From positions 53,349,850-53,413,849 of the forward strand of contig CM031604.1 in NCBI GenBank assembly GCA_018398815.1: a stretch of 64,000 nt of DNA, in the 5' to 3' direction. The translations under genes were made by a program, and so were the position numbers. Of the stretch, positions 22,985-33,650 are shown one piece after another. A model generated the notes under the pieces. That model was not told where the DNA came from. It was given only the letters and a program-made list of their open reading frames with translations, and made no database searches. The DNA is from Conus ventricosus. Its lineage: Eukaryota; Mollusca; Gastropoda; Neogastropoda; Conidae. How positions within the stretch are numbered: position 1 is the stretch's first letter; the number at the start of each line of letters is the position of its first letter.

Positions 22985-23198
22985 ATCCTGCCTTAGTTGT
23001 AAACGTGAAGGCATCAGAGGGCTTGGACACATAGTAGTTGTTCATCACAGCAATCGTGGCCTCCATACTGGTGAAGGGCAGCAAATCTTCCACCTTGGCC
23101 TTGAAAGTGTTGCCCACCTTCAACCTGAGCGCCTCCTCGGGGGAGACGTCCCACTCCCGCAAGGTGTCCTCTCTGTAACCTTGCTGCCACAGCTGGAC
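22985..23198 (-). CDS. Exon 18: FN3-3, second half
   Basis: It encodes VQLWQQGYREDTLREWDVSP, then VGNTFKAKVEDLLPFTSMEA and TIAVMNNYYVSKPSDAFTFT, closing FN3-3. AVMN followed by an aromatic pair and P-S-x-x-F-T-F-T-T matches the family pattern. The donor is GTGAGT, phase 1. The acceptor ends CAACGAACAG with a weak pyrimidine tract, and a LINE 3' end begins only 30 bp upstream of the exon. Confidence 0.92.
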
Positions 23199-23228
23199 CT
23201 GTTCGTTGAGACCAGACAGCAAGTAGGC

Positions 23229-23877
23229 AATGTTGCTTATAGCCCAGCCGACCACAAAGAGCCAAATCAGGGCTGTCACCATGCTGAAGTCAACTCACAA
23301 ATCATTCATTCACACAACCCTTCAAAATACACCTTTTGAAAACAAATCAGAAATTTTGTTTAAAATCTTTCTGCTGTAAAATCTCACATCAGATGAAAAA
23401 TATTAAATCTCTTTCAAAATTCAAAGATCACATCAGGTGGAACACCTCTGAACAGGGTTTTCATGGAGTCTGTGGTAAAATGTTTATGTCTCACATCATG
23501 CAAGTCCCCCAAAACTCTAAAAGAATATGCTTCACTGTGAGTGGTTCATCACATGGAATGCACCACAGAGCTTCTTCACTTTTAAAAGGTACAAATGAGT
23601 TAAAAACGAATGGCCAGTGTGCAGCCAATATAAAACCGCTTCTTCTTTGCAACCACCAGAGGTAGATGAAAGAATTCTTTTAAGTTGGGATGGATCTGGA
23701 AAATGTTGTATCCATCTGTGTATTCCAGTCCTCCAGCCAAAGGTCTCTGATATAATCTTTAACTTTGGGTTTCAAATCTGAGTAGAGTAGTTTCTTCGTT
23801 GTGGCACTCTTGGTCAAACGATCAGCCATTTCATTTCCCCCAAATGCCAACATGGCCAAAAACCCAAGCAAGGATCA
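23229..23877 (-). mobile_element. 5'-truncated LINE fragment (related to copies 1 and 2), 3' end 30 bp from exon 18
   Basis: Starts AATGTTGCTTATAGCCCAGCC as the 3' ends of the full-length copies do, but without the TTATC tail, and runs back to the RNase H region, where the minus strand reads ATTKKLLYSDLKPKVKDYIRD and FGGNEMADRLTKSA. It is clearly diverged from copies 1 and 2, so it is older. It forms the 3' end of intron 17-18. Confidence 0.9.
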
Positions 23878-24248
23878 CAAGAACCAGCAGTGAGAAAGGG
23901 CTCTGCATACATTATAACAGTGCCTTTGCTTCTAAAAAATCAATGCATCAATTCAGTTCAAATCATGTCCCGAGCATCTTTCCCATCCTCATGGTAATGC
24001 TTGTCAACACTCATCTGTCCCGCACATGAATAAAAGAGAATTCCTCCCCTTTGACACCAGTGTGTCCCTCTAAAAAACAAAACAACAAAAGCCTCCCTCT
24101 CTTTGTTGTGGCAACAATTTCATTTCCCCTCCTCACTGGCTCTCCATCCAAAAACAGACTGACTGTAAGCTCTCTCTGTTGTCCTTCAAACCCCAATGAT
24201 TTGGCTCCTTCCTACCTTGCTCATCCTCTCCAGCTCTGCACTCAGTCT

Positions 24249-24360
24249 TTTTTTTTTTCCATCCCATCTCCTGTGTCACCTCGTGGCACTGCACCCATGC
24301 CGCTCATTCCGACTCCTCAGCCACAGCCTCAACCCAGCCGTACTACAGGACTGTCACCTC
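24249..24360 (-). mobile_element. Short retroposon fragment shared with 57.3 kb
   Basis: A T run followed by GGCA(G/C)TGCACCCATGCCGCTCAT and CC.CAGCCACAGCCT matches 57,307-57,420. In minus orientation it ends in poly-A, as expected of a non-LTR-derived 3' end. Only part of the longer 57.3-kb copy is present. Confidence 0.6.
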
Positions 24361-24701
24361 CATGCTACTACCCGGCAGGGGCAGGACACATGGCCAGACC
24401 TCTGAGGGCCAAGCTCTACAGGCTGGCAGACCTTCAGAGGACAGCCATCTTCAAGCGGGCAACTGGCATCACCATCTGGTGTATGAAAAGAAGAAGACGG
24501 CGACGACAACCTGGCCTGACCTGTCAGAGCCCTTTTTAAAGCTACAACATCCTTTGAAATCAATACCTTTTTTTTTAAAACCAGACCTCACAAAAACTAC
24601 ATTTTGACACAAATCTGTTACTCCCTTTAAAAAAATATTTTTTTAAGTATCCCTCTTTCTCTGCGGCAATGCCCCTTGACACCAGCATCTTTCTCCCTTA
24701 C

Positions 24702-24835
24702 CTTAAAGCCTCGGAACTCTCCATTGAGCTGTGTAGGGGTGCTGTTGATCTGCGTGGCATCCATCTCCCACTGGAGCATAGCGGAGGTTTCGTTCACTTC
24801 GTACCACCCAGCATTGCGAATAGGAATCTGAGGGA
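24702..24835 (-). CDS. Exon 17: FN3-3, first half
   Basis: The acceptor is CTGCAG and the donor GTAAGG. It encodes IPQIPIRNAGWYEVNETSAM, the tryptophan motif LQWEMDA, and NSTPTQLNGEFRGFK. The phrase LNGEFRG(F/Y)K before a splice junction is a hallmark of L1-family FN3-3. NST and NET are potential N-glycosylation sites. Residues are about 805-849, ending in phase 0. Confidence 0.92.
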
Positions 24836-24872
24836 CTGCAGACAGTTTTTTTTGTTTGTTTAAATGACCCAT

Positions 24873-25190
24873 TCATTAACATAAAAGACAAGAATATGCA
24901 GGACAGGAGACAGATCTTCTTTTTCAAAAACCTGTTTATTTCTAACATAAAAGTATATGAATCTGTAGGACTGAAAACAGATTTTTTTTTCCAAAGACCT
25001 GTTTATAAACATAAAAGTATATGAATGTGTAGGACCGGAAACAGACTTTTCTCTTCCAGTGACCTGTTCATTAATGTACAGTACAAGAAACTGCTAGACA
25101 CAAAACAAGAGTCTTTCCAACGATCTCTTCAATAAAATAAAGCAACAGGTTATGGGGACTGGGAACAGATTTTCTTGTTCAATGACCTGA
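24873..25190. repeat. Degenerate tandem repeat, about 66-bp unit
   Basis: AACATAAAAGTATATGAAT, GTAGGAC(T/C)G, AAACAGATTTTT and GACCTGTT(T/C)A recur in order four to five times with increasing divergence away from exon 17. Confidence 0.75.
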
Positions 25191-26794
25191 GCAAACGCAA
25201 TAATAAGGACACAGCGTATGATGCTAAGACATACAGTACAAGAATCGGCAGGGCCAGAGACTAGTCATAGCAATCAACCCTCTGGAGCTAAAGTTCAAAA
25301 GTCAACAAACAAAGGAGGCAGTTAGGCTTTGTGCTAAAAGCATTTTACTCACTACTTCTCAAGCGGATCAATGGAGAGCTAACAGACATTTTTTCCCCCT
25401 ACTATATCAGTATCTGGCACTGACATAAAATAGCATTGGTTTTACTCAGCAATATTTTTTCAGTATTTGAAAAAAAAAAAAAAAAAACAATCCTAGAGTT
25501 GTGCAAGTTCAGCAACTAGTTCTTTTCTTTTCTTTTTTTTTATTGTGCAGAATTTCAGGAATGACTTTTAAATGAAAGAAATTCAAGAAAATTTCAGAAA
25601 GTTAATGACAATGGAGAAACTTTGCCTTTCACTGACCCATTCAAACAAGTACAAGAACCAGAGAGATAGGAAACAGCTATTTTTTCTTCTAACCTCTTCC
25701 AATGCCTACAGTACACAGCCAATCTACAGTTTGCACTCAAGCTCAGGCCCCTCAGAGCTTTAGTGCTAGACTAGGCATTTTGCATGCATGCAGTTTCACC
25801 TGCATAGAGCAACAAGGGGGTGTGGTACTTTCTGTGTATATTTCATGGATCCCAGTTGCCATTTGAACAGCTCTGCTCTTTACTGAATGATTCTACCACA
25901 TTTGTAAATCAACTCTCATTATCCATACTCAAGGCTCATGACAGCAAAGTGAATGCCGCCGTTCATTTGCAAGCACCATAATGTTTACATTATGACTTAA
26001 ATTAGAATTAAACTCTGGATGGATGGATGAAGAGGAAGACAGAAAAAATAGCAGATTGGCGTTGCTGGTTATTTCAATGCTTACAGATTTTTAACAATTG
26101 AAAGGGGAAAGAAGTCTGCGAAAGAAGAGCAAGTTCAACCATTACAAGCCCAAATTTGATGGATACACACTAGGATTTGCATACACACACACTGCGAAGT
26201 TATCTTATGCAAATGGGCAGAAACTGTGCATAAGTCACACATTTTTGGCTGTCAAGGCCTCTAAATCAGTAACAATTCTGCAAGATTTGATTGCAAAATT
26301 TCTTTGATTCAGAATGAAAATGAATGGGATGCGACGGTTTCACTAAAGCTGTTTGGTTCTTTATGTGGAGAAAGTGAATACAAAGGTTTTTATTTTTCAA
26401 TGAACAGCATTAGCATGAACAAATACAATTCAATTTTAAACAGAAATGAACAAACTTCTGCAAAAAAAAAAGTCTGGAGACCGTCCTTGAAAAAGCTGAC
26501 TTGACCAAGCAGAAAAACTTGTCAGACACTCACTTCCAGCATATGTGACAAAGCTGCATCTATTCCATTGTGAAATCATCACCAGCTAAACTTCATAATG
26601 TAGAAACATAACAGGTCTAGCAATCTCCGCAGTTGTTCTTGCCTGTAAACACCTATAACTGTCAAGTTCCAAAACATGGGACAATATTTTTCAACAGAAT
26701 CGATACCAAATAAAGAACTGGTGGACCAAATACTTGACAAGAAGGGCATGATCTTTATTTTCCAGTTTTTTTTTCTGAAACCTCTCTTTCGTTA
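25191..26794 (-). other. Intron 16-17, unique AT-rich stretch
   Basis: I see no exon, RNA gene or repeat of note in this 1.6 kb apart from short A and T runs. Confidence 0.55.
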
Positions 26795-26998
26795 AAATGG
26801 CATTCTGGAATAACCAGCTTTTTCTTTGTCACCAGAATGTACTTAAAATGGAATTCGAGAATCACCAACTTTTTTCTTTGTCACCAAAATTTATTCAAAA
26901 TGGAATTCTAGAGTCACCAACTTTTTCTTTGTCACCAGAATTGATCTAAAATGGAATTCTAAAATCACCAACTTGTTCTTTGTCACCAGAATTCGCGG
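26795..26998. repeat. 52-bp minisatellite, four copies
   Basis: AAAATGGAATTCTAGAGTCACC then AACTTTTTCTTTGTCACCAGAATT, four copies with a few substitutions; an EcoRI-type GAATTC is shared by three of them. Confidence 0.9.
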
Positions 26999-27257
26999 TC
27001 TCCAACTGAACACCATAATCAATAGCCTGAAAGTGGGATAATCATGGTGAACAAATAAGAATGACTAGGACTACTGATAAACTAATTTCTTACCTCTTCC
27101 TGCCTGGTTTCCCCCGATTCTCTCTTTTATCTTTGTTTGTATGTGGGAAAAAAAAAGATTGAACAGATCAACCACTCAGCAAACACCTACTGACAGAAAA
27201 AGAAAATCAAGAAAAAGAAGACAGCAACAACAACAACAACAACAAAATCACACTTAC

Positions 27258-27495
27258 TAGCTTCACCAGTAAATCCTCGGATGATGACAGGATCTTGCCG
27301 AGCAAAACCGACACTGTTCCGGGCCCTTAACGTTATGATATATGGTTCAAACACCTGACCCCCAGCCGGGTAGTGGTATTCGTACTTCTGCCAATCGTCT
27401 ATAGGCACCGGTTCCACCTTATCTTCGTAGCCTTCTCTGGTGATCTGAAGGATGTACTGAAACCCTTGACCGTTCTGCTTGATCTGGGGCATGGG
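27258..27495 (-). CDS. Exon 16: FN3-2, remainder
   Basis: It follows a CTGCCTTTCAG acceptor and ends at GTAAGT. PMPQIKQNGQGFQYILQITR continues directly from the WT of exon 15; NGQGFQY..(W/R) is the usual FN3-2 C-strand of neuroglian. It continues through VFEPYIITLRARNSVGFARQ to FTGEA. Residues are about 726-804, phase 0 to phase 1. The frame is open throughout. Confidence 0.93.
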
Positions 27496-28282
27496 CTGAA
27501 AGGCAGAGCAGAGACAAATACAGTAAATCACTACTTCTGCAGGAAACTTCCCCAACAACCTTCGGAAACTGTTACAGCTTGGGTCTTCAAAGGGCGCAAG
27601 GTCTAAGGACGTTATTTACAGTAGGAAATAATTAGTTCACAGAATTAGAATGCAGACTTTAAGACAAACTTTAGTTTGTTTCTTAAATGAATACAATCCA
27701 TGATATTTGAAATGCACTTAGCACAGCTATGATCTACAGGTCATTATCTTAAACTTTTAAAACTTGTCCAGTCTATTATTTTCTATTAATTACTAAAAAC
27801 AATGAAACTGACTGTATCTGTTCATAACGGTGATCACACTGCATTTCCACATGGGTTATTTACAATGAAAAGCTGTGAACTTTGATGTTACAGTCATAAC
27901 AAAAGAAATGTTTGCTTATGAATCAAGAATGCAAATTAAAGTACAGACTTGCTGAGATGTTGCTTACGCCAGATAGGAATGGTACTTCTTTGGATAGGCA
28001 TTTTTAAAAGCTACATTTAGAGGGAAAATTCCTTTATTCATTGCTTTTCTTCATTATTCAAATGAAAAACACCACCACCCATTTCTTCCCTCAGCTTACT
28101 ATCCTTTTCAAACAAAAACCCCCTAATCAATCCACTTTCTCACAAACACATTGTCCATCTTTTCCCACAAACTCCCCCGTTTCATTCCCTATCCTCCCAT
28201 CCCTGCTCCTGCCCCCCCCACCCCACCCCCCTCACCCCTCCACACTCCATCCCTTCCCTCCCAATTAGCAAAGAGTTATTAC
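27496..28282 (-). other. Intron 15-16
   Basis: Unique AT-rich intron ending (plus-strand right side) in a C-rich run at 28,200-28,260. There are no other features. Confidence 0.6.
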
Positions 28283-28490
28283 CGTCCACTCAATATGCAG
28301 GTAGTCCTTGCGATCTCCGATGGTGCGCAAGTTCTCAGGGTTGGAGAACGGAACAGCATCTTTTGTACGGCAGATGGTGGGTGTGGGGAAGCTGGGGTCG
28401 CTCTCTCCGATCTTGTTGTAGGCGATGACCCGGAGGTGTAGTTCACCCAGGGGACAAGTTGATGACGGCTGTGTTGTAGATAGAGTCCAC
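28283..28490 (-). CDS. Exon 15: end of FN3-1 and start of FN3-2 (two one-base deletions)
   Basis: VDSIYNTAVINLSP, WVNYT and RVIAYNKIGESDPSFPTPTI are read in three successive frames, so two bases are missing, one in the G run at 28,450-28,453 and one at about 28,431-28,435. The exon is 208 nt where 210 is required. RVIAYNKIGES is the conserved F/G region of FN3-1; NPENLRTIGDRKDYLHIEWT opens FN3-2 with its tryptophan. Acceptor is GTGTACAG, donor GTAATA, phase 0 on both sides. Confidence 0.86.
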
Positions 28491-29156
28491 CTGTACACAA
28501 ACCCATTGCGCATTAGGTTTCGCCAAAGTTGGAAACAGAGACAGATTCAGTTTTCTTCGCGGCCACCATCACCTCATGATACGGCACACCATTACAAACA
28601 CGAATGTGAATTTAATGCTGAATTAAAAAGAAATAATCAACAGCATGAGAAAATACCAGAAATGCTTTCATTTAAATCAGTAAGTTCCTCATAATGCCTT
28701 TTTTTAACCTCTGGTGTACTCAGTCAAAATTAACTGGGATATTTGCAATACTCAAGTGGCATCTAGTGTTCTCTGTTTAAATCGGGGTAGCACAGAGCAA
28801 AATGCATTTCATGTGTACTTCTTTTTTTCCAAAGAGAACAAAATCAGTTCTGATAAAGCATACTACAGAGGTAAAGAGCCACAGAATATCACTGACAAGC
28901 AAGCACACCTGTCTTAACTTTTTTTTTTGGTTTACTACAGACACTCCAAGATCCCTTTTACTTTTCTTCCACTCTTTAGACTTTTGTCCTTCTCTGGTCC
29001 CTATCTTCTTGCATTCAATTGAGTAAGAATACTGTACAAATGAAAAGTGAGCATGGAATGTACGCAGGGTAATTCCACTAAACAAGAGATGAACTCTGCA
29101 GAGAGAGATGCAGTCTTACACCACGGATCAAAAAGGAATCTCATCAAACCACTCAC
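28491..29156 (-). other. Intron 14-15
   Basis: Unique intron of 666 bp. No feature is recognised. Confidence 0.6.
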
Positions 29157-29313
29157 CTTGAGAACAAATGTCCATGTGTCAGGGTTGAAGGAGGTGTTGT
29201 ACTGGATGATGAAGTACTGCACGGAGCATTGTTGTAGCTACCAGGCATCCAAGTAATGGTGGCACTGGCGTCGCACTTCTCAATCTCCACCTTGCTGGGA
29301 GCGTCAGGACGAT
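29157..29313 (-). CDS. Exon 14: FN3-1, first half (one-base deletion)
   Basis: It begins RPDAPSKVEIEKCDASATIT with the FN3 tryptophan in TWMPGSYNNA, then VQYFIIQYNTSFNPDTWTFV in the next frame. The frame break is at about 29,219-29,224, where one base is missing: 157 nt instead of 158. The donor is GTGAGT after VLK, phase 0. RPDAP at the start of FN3-1 is a classic L1-family junction. Residues are about 603-655. Confidence 0.88.
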
Positions 29314-29453
29314 CTGAAGGACAATGGTCAGTTGGTGATTATCTTTTTTTTTCCATCTAAAGTCCTTCATACAGCATTTTGCTCATTTTCAACAAAACAT
29401 CCTTCTTACATCAGAAATTCCCAAGACCAGTCAACACTTACTAAAAAGGCATA

Positions 29454-30240
29454 TACTTAAAACACTTTTCTATTAAAATCGGTAAGGTGAGAATTCTTCT
29501 AATAACTGTAAGTGGATCATAATAATTCAAGGCGTTAGTTTGCCTTTAAATGCCTTATCTCCATTAGGCACGGATTGCGCTAAAATATCAGGAATCTCTG
29601 GAAAAAAAATTGAAACTGAGACCAGGGAGCTAATTCTCCTTAAACCACCAGGAATACAGGAGTGGTCTGCCCTGGCAAACATGTAATCAACTCACACCCC
29701 ACACCATAATTCAGATTTCTCCTTTTCCTCAGTAAGGAAACATGTTCTCTCTCTTGGCTCAAACCCTCTATCATAGATTCTCAGAAGGGTTCCTTCGACT
29801 TAGCCTTCCTGCTCAGGAAAAGAACCCTCCTACACAATCAGAAAATGTCTATAAACTGTTACGAGTTGCCTGTTCTTTGCAGCTGCTGCCATCTCAGGGC
29901 ACTTTGGCTCACCCTAACCTTACCAACATTTCTATGCCACCAGTCTCCAGACACTGCAGTTCCTGTGGAAGACCTGTTTCCTCCCTCAACAAGCATGAGA
30001 CCTGTGTTGTCTGCACTGGCTGTTCCCCTTTCACCCCCTGCAGTTCAGTGCGAGTGTTGGCTGACTTCTACTTGGCTCAAGGTTTTTGGATTTTGGTCCG
30101 ACAGTCCACCAGTTTTGGCAAGAGGCGCAACCAATGCTTCCTGCTTCACCGCTTTAACTTAGGTCCTGGGTTGAGAGAAGACTGGCCAGTGTCTTGCTCC
30201 AGCATGCTCTATGACCTCTACCCCCAGGTGACCTATTTTT
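29454..30240 (+). mobile_element. 5' end of a DIRS-like element: terminal repeat plus gag-like ORF
   Basis: 29,454-29,750 matches the terminal repeats at 1.1 and 40.8 kb (CCTTATCTCCATTAGGCACGG, ATCAGGAATCTCTGG, CAGGGAGCTAATTCTCCTTAAACCACC, ACAGGAGTGGTCTGCCCTGG). It is followed on the plus strand by a frame from 29,742 containing CSSCGRPVSSLNKHETCVVC then TGCSPFTPCSSVRVLADFYL, a spaced Cys/His pattern like the zinc-binding start of DIRS-type gag proteins. The copy stops abruptly at about 30,240; the rest is lost. Confidence 0.7.
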
Positions 30241-30907
30241 GAACAGCAGCTGGTTCAGTTCCTTTGAAGATATTGGTATCATTTTTTTTTCAAGTACTTC
30301 ATCGCTGCACTCTTTCCACCTTTGGGAAATGGAGTAAGGAACGTCAAAATTGCCAGTGATGTCAGAACTATTCAGCGCACATGTATGCCAAATTTCGCAA
30401 ATGTAGATCAGCTGTTTCACAGTCATGAAGCACATCTCATGTACACTACTGAACAACATTCATGCATGCCCATACAAACGCTTCCTATCTCACCTAGCCC
30501 TAAACACTGATTTCAACCTCCCCATTGTTCCTCCAACCCTTCTAAACTGCACACAACTATCTTGCCCATCTAAAATGCACACATGTAACTACAGGGAACT
30601 AGTGTCTAAAAGACAAAGCTTAACACCAGTCACTTTCCAGTGGTGCAAGTCTTCTGGAATGAAGCTGAAATACAGAATTTAAAACAATGTGTTTTGATCA
30701 TCTCACAGTCATCTCACTTAGCAACTACAGGAAGTAGCTGAAATGAGCCTTGCTTTCACAGTCAGCATATCGAGGACCTCAACCTGATCCCAACTGTTGA
30801 ACACCATGCGCATGCCACACATGCGCCTGTGCACACACACACACACACAATTCACTCCCGCCCAAACCTCTCCCAAACCAACTAAACCAGTGTGAAGTGA
30901 AACCTAC
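30241..30907 (-). other. Intron 13-14, remaining part
   Basis: Unique sequence with a short (CA)n at about 30,830-30,850. No feature is recognised. Confidence 0.55.
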
Positions 30908-31100
30908 CTCTGACTGTCAGCATGGCCGAAGCCTCAGACTGGTCCAGACCGTTGGTGGCGATGCAGGTGTAGGTGCCGGAGTCCCTGACAATGGTGCCGG
31001 AGATGGTGAGGGAGTTGTCCTGGATGTTGGTGGTCATGCGCTGCACCACCGTGGAGATCTCCTTGTTGTCCTTCAGCCATTTGATCTGCAGCTTGTCCAC
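30908..31100 (-). CDS. Exon 13: Ig6, second half
   Basis: The acceptor is GCCACAG and the donor GTAGGT. It encodes KLQIKWLKDNKEIS with the core tryptophan, DNSLTISGTIVRDSGTYTC with the closing cysteine, and ATNGLDQSEASAMLTVR, the G-strand ending in the usual Ig-to-FN3 linker. Residues are about 539-602; phase 0 in, phase 1 out. The frame is fully open. Confidence 0.94.
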
Positions 31101-31235
31101 CTGTGGCAGAGTGACAATGATAATAGTAATGATGACAATATGCCCATAATAATAATGATAATATACGCATAGTGATAATGATAATATGCACATAATGATA
31201 ATGATAATATGCACATCATGATAATGATAATACGC
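31101..31235. repeat. GATAAT/ATGATAAT microsatellite next to exon 13
   Basis: Imperfect repeats of ATAATGATAATATGCACATA lie immediately upstream of the exon 13 acceptor on the gene strand. Confidence 0.9.
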
Positions 31236-32636
31236 ACAGAGAAGTCAAGCAAGCACTGTGCAGATATTCTGTTCTTTGTGGTTCAGGTAACTTTCAGGAC
31301 AAATAAACTCTTCCAAACGGCTTATGACATAACTCAAAAACAATACAGCCTTTTGCACAGCGGACTCGCATGTAATTGAAGAATATCTAGAGTGATCCAA
31401 ATCCTTTGACAAACTCAATTATTTTCAGTCAGAACCATGTTTTTCTACTTCAAATATGCTTAGTCACCAAGTTGGATTGTTTAGTTTGTAAATCATACTA
31501 GGTGCACTGTGCTTTCTGCATTTTGGGGGCACCAACCCAGGCCAGGGATCAAGTTTATTTTGGCAACTGAGTCAGAAATGAGTAAAGAACTTCAAAGCAA
31601 GTTTAGACAATCGTACAGCCAAAAGTATGAAAAGACATCAATGAAAAACATGGCTACATCTTCACATAGGATTCCCAAAGAGCTTTGATTTTTCAAATTC
31701 CTGTATGTTTCCAAAACAACTCTGCATTATTCTCATGCACCTAATTTGAAAAACTCCACAACTAAAAACTTTTAATGATTCTTATCCAAGAAAGACATAA
31801 CAGATATGCCTCCCCAAAATTGTTCCATCAGGAACAGACGATGTAAAAATCAAAACAAACTGAATTTTCAAGAATTATGTGGAACATGCTGTATTCTCAC
31901 TATTGTGATGCTGTGCAGATGTATGCTTATGCATGTTGGCACTCTCACATTGTCATAGCTAACATGACTTGGAGAATTTCTGAATGAAAATGCACGCTTT
32001 CAGATCACGCACAAAGGAAGAAATCCTTTTTCTGTCCTTGTTGCAAAAATGGCCGATATTCATTGTAATACTTCCTGAAGGTCTGGCGGCACTGTTTTCT
32101 TTTCTTCAATTTTTTTTCCAGAGGTGGGATTTACGATCCCTCTTCTTCATCAGTCTTGTACATTTTGATCTGCTTGCCACAACCAGCTATATGTCCAACA
32201 CTTTCAGGTCAGCCTCCACAGTTGGTTATGAATGCATATGTGAACAGAGTGTGATTTACACCTTCCCATCAGCCCCAAGGCCTATCCACCTGTGAAAAAA
32301 GGTGCTCCAGTAACATACAACCCACACCTGTAACGCCCAGATCAGCCACTAATTTTCACACATTTGTTCTTAACAAATACAACTATTCCGGGACACCAGA
32401 CATCACTGATCATTATCAATTGCTTTATCCAACGAGCTTACTTTTTTAACACACATATTCACACTCATCCACACAAGGGCCACCATTTAAAAGAAGAATG
32501 GGTGACAAGACTTTGGAAGGGATTGGGAAAGGAAGAAAAAATTAACAGAAACAGTTTTGGAGCTAGAGTGAAAGCAAATGTGAGAGCACATCACCCCAAG
32601 CCCCTGCCCTCCAAACATGCACTTATAATTTTTCAA
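31236..32636 (-). other. Intron 12-13, unique stretch
   Basis: 1.4 kb without recognisable exon, RNA gene or repeat. Confidence 0.55.
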
Positions 32637-32830
32637 TGGAATAGCTCAGTTGGTAGAGGGCAAGACTCGTAATCCTGGTGATCCTGGGGTTTCGGGTTCA
32701 AATCTCCACCTGGCTGTTTAGGTGCAGGGGGATTTTCCTCCTCAGCATAAACTCTGGTTCTGACCCCATTTTCCGAAAAGTCCTATGAATGAGACTATAA
32801 ACCGAGTTCCATCTTGCACACACATAAAAT
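32637..32830 (+). mobile_element. tRNA-derived SINE, copy 1
   Basis: The head has RNA polymerase III boxes: A box TAGCTCAGTTGGTAGAGG and B box GGGTTCAAATC, with correct spacing for a tRNA. The body (TTTTCCTCCTCAGCATAAACTC, TGGTTCTGACCCCATT, GAATGAGACTATAAACCGAG) recurs at 37.6 kb. The acceptor stem does not pair, so this is a SINE and not a tRNA gene. Confidence 0.82.
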
Positions 32831-32867
32831 CCTGTCACCAACTTCCATCATAAAAGGAATTTTACCA

Positions 32868-32920
32868 CTAAAAGTAGTTTAATGATATACTTATTTGTCC
32901 AAACAAATGGAAACCAAAGA
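32868..32920. mobile_element. Fragment of the DIRS-like terminal repeat
   Basis: ACTAAAAGTAGTTTAATGATATACTTATTTGTCCAAACAAATGG matches the outermost part of the terminal repeats at 1.1 and 40.8 kb only, a solo end of about 50 bp. Confidence 0.7.
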
Positions 32921-33018
32921 AAGGCCTCTTCATTTCTTCCAAACTATTCCCGACTGTACTGACCAAATCAGAACCTAAACAGACGAGGAAGCATCAGGCC
33001 ACCGCACACTCCGCTCAC

Positions 33019-33205
33019 CTCTTCGGGGTCAGTGGTTCCAGAGCAGGTGAACTTGGCGTCCGTGCCCGCGTTGACCTCCAGGTCCATGGGAGCCTGCTCA
33101 ATCTGCGTCTTGCGCCGCACCAGTAGCAGGCCGTTGGCGCTGGTTTTGTTGAAGGTGTTTTTCCGCCTCACAGCGATACAGACCGGCATCAGACAACACC
33201 ACATG
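33019..33205 (-). CDS. Exon 12: end of Ig5 and start of Ig6 (one-base insertion)
   Basis: It starts after GTTGCAG and ends at a GTGAGC donor. HVVLSDAGLYRCEAEN completes Ig5 with its D-A-G-x-Y-x-C signature; NKTSANGLLLVRRKTQIEQA is the linker, with an NKT sequon; DLEVNAGTDAKFTCSGTTDP begins Ig6. The two parts lie in different frames because the run of T at 33,158-33,162 is one base too long. The exon is 187 nt and 186 would restore both frames and all phases. A homopolymer slip is the simplest reading. Confidence 0.88.
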
Positions 33206-33650
33206 CTGCAACACAATGCCACCATGATCAAGTACCAAGCACACACAACCCAGTCGAAGACAGGGTCCTTCTCCATTGAGTGGTGCCTCAAATATTTCAA
33301 CTTCCTGAAGCAAAAACAAAACAAAAAAAGCTGTGGGAAAAAATACAACTGCAGTACAGGTAAGTGGAAGATCCAATGAAAGGTGGGGGAAAAACAATAC
33401 AGGCAGTGCTCTACAGCACCCGTTTCACACTGGAAAATAACAAGATCTGATGTTTTCAAATATATTTTCAACAAGTTTCCTTTCATATTTTGTATCGTCA
33501 ATGGAAAAATAAATCAGGGAGTGGGGATAGTGTTCAAATGACTTCCAACAATAAAAAAGAGGAAATCAGCTAAACAAAGAAAAAAGAGAATATGAAAAAA
33601 GAAAGAAGGAAAGAAAAAAAAAGATGCAATGGTTTGTAAAGAGGACAGTC
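33206..33650 (-). other. 3' part of intron 11-12
   Basis: Unique, purine-rich toward 33,600 (AAGAAAGAAGG runs). No feature is recognised. Confidence 0.55.

Noticed and set aside
29742..30242. Independent host gene on the plus strand
   Set aside because: The ORF starts directly after the DIRS-like terminal repeat and shares its Cys-rich motif with the 1.4-kb copy, so it is a gag-like remnant.
32637..32715. Possible tRNA gene
   Set aside because: The A and B boxes are present, but the acceptor and anticodon stems do not pair, and the sequence continues into a SINE body that recurs at 37.6 kb.
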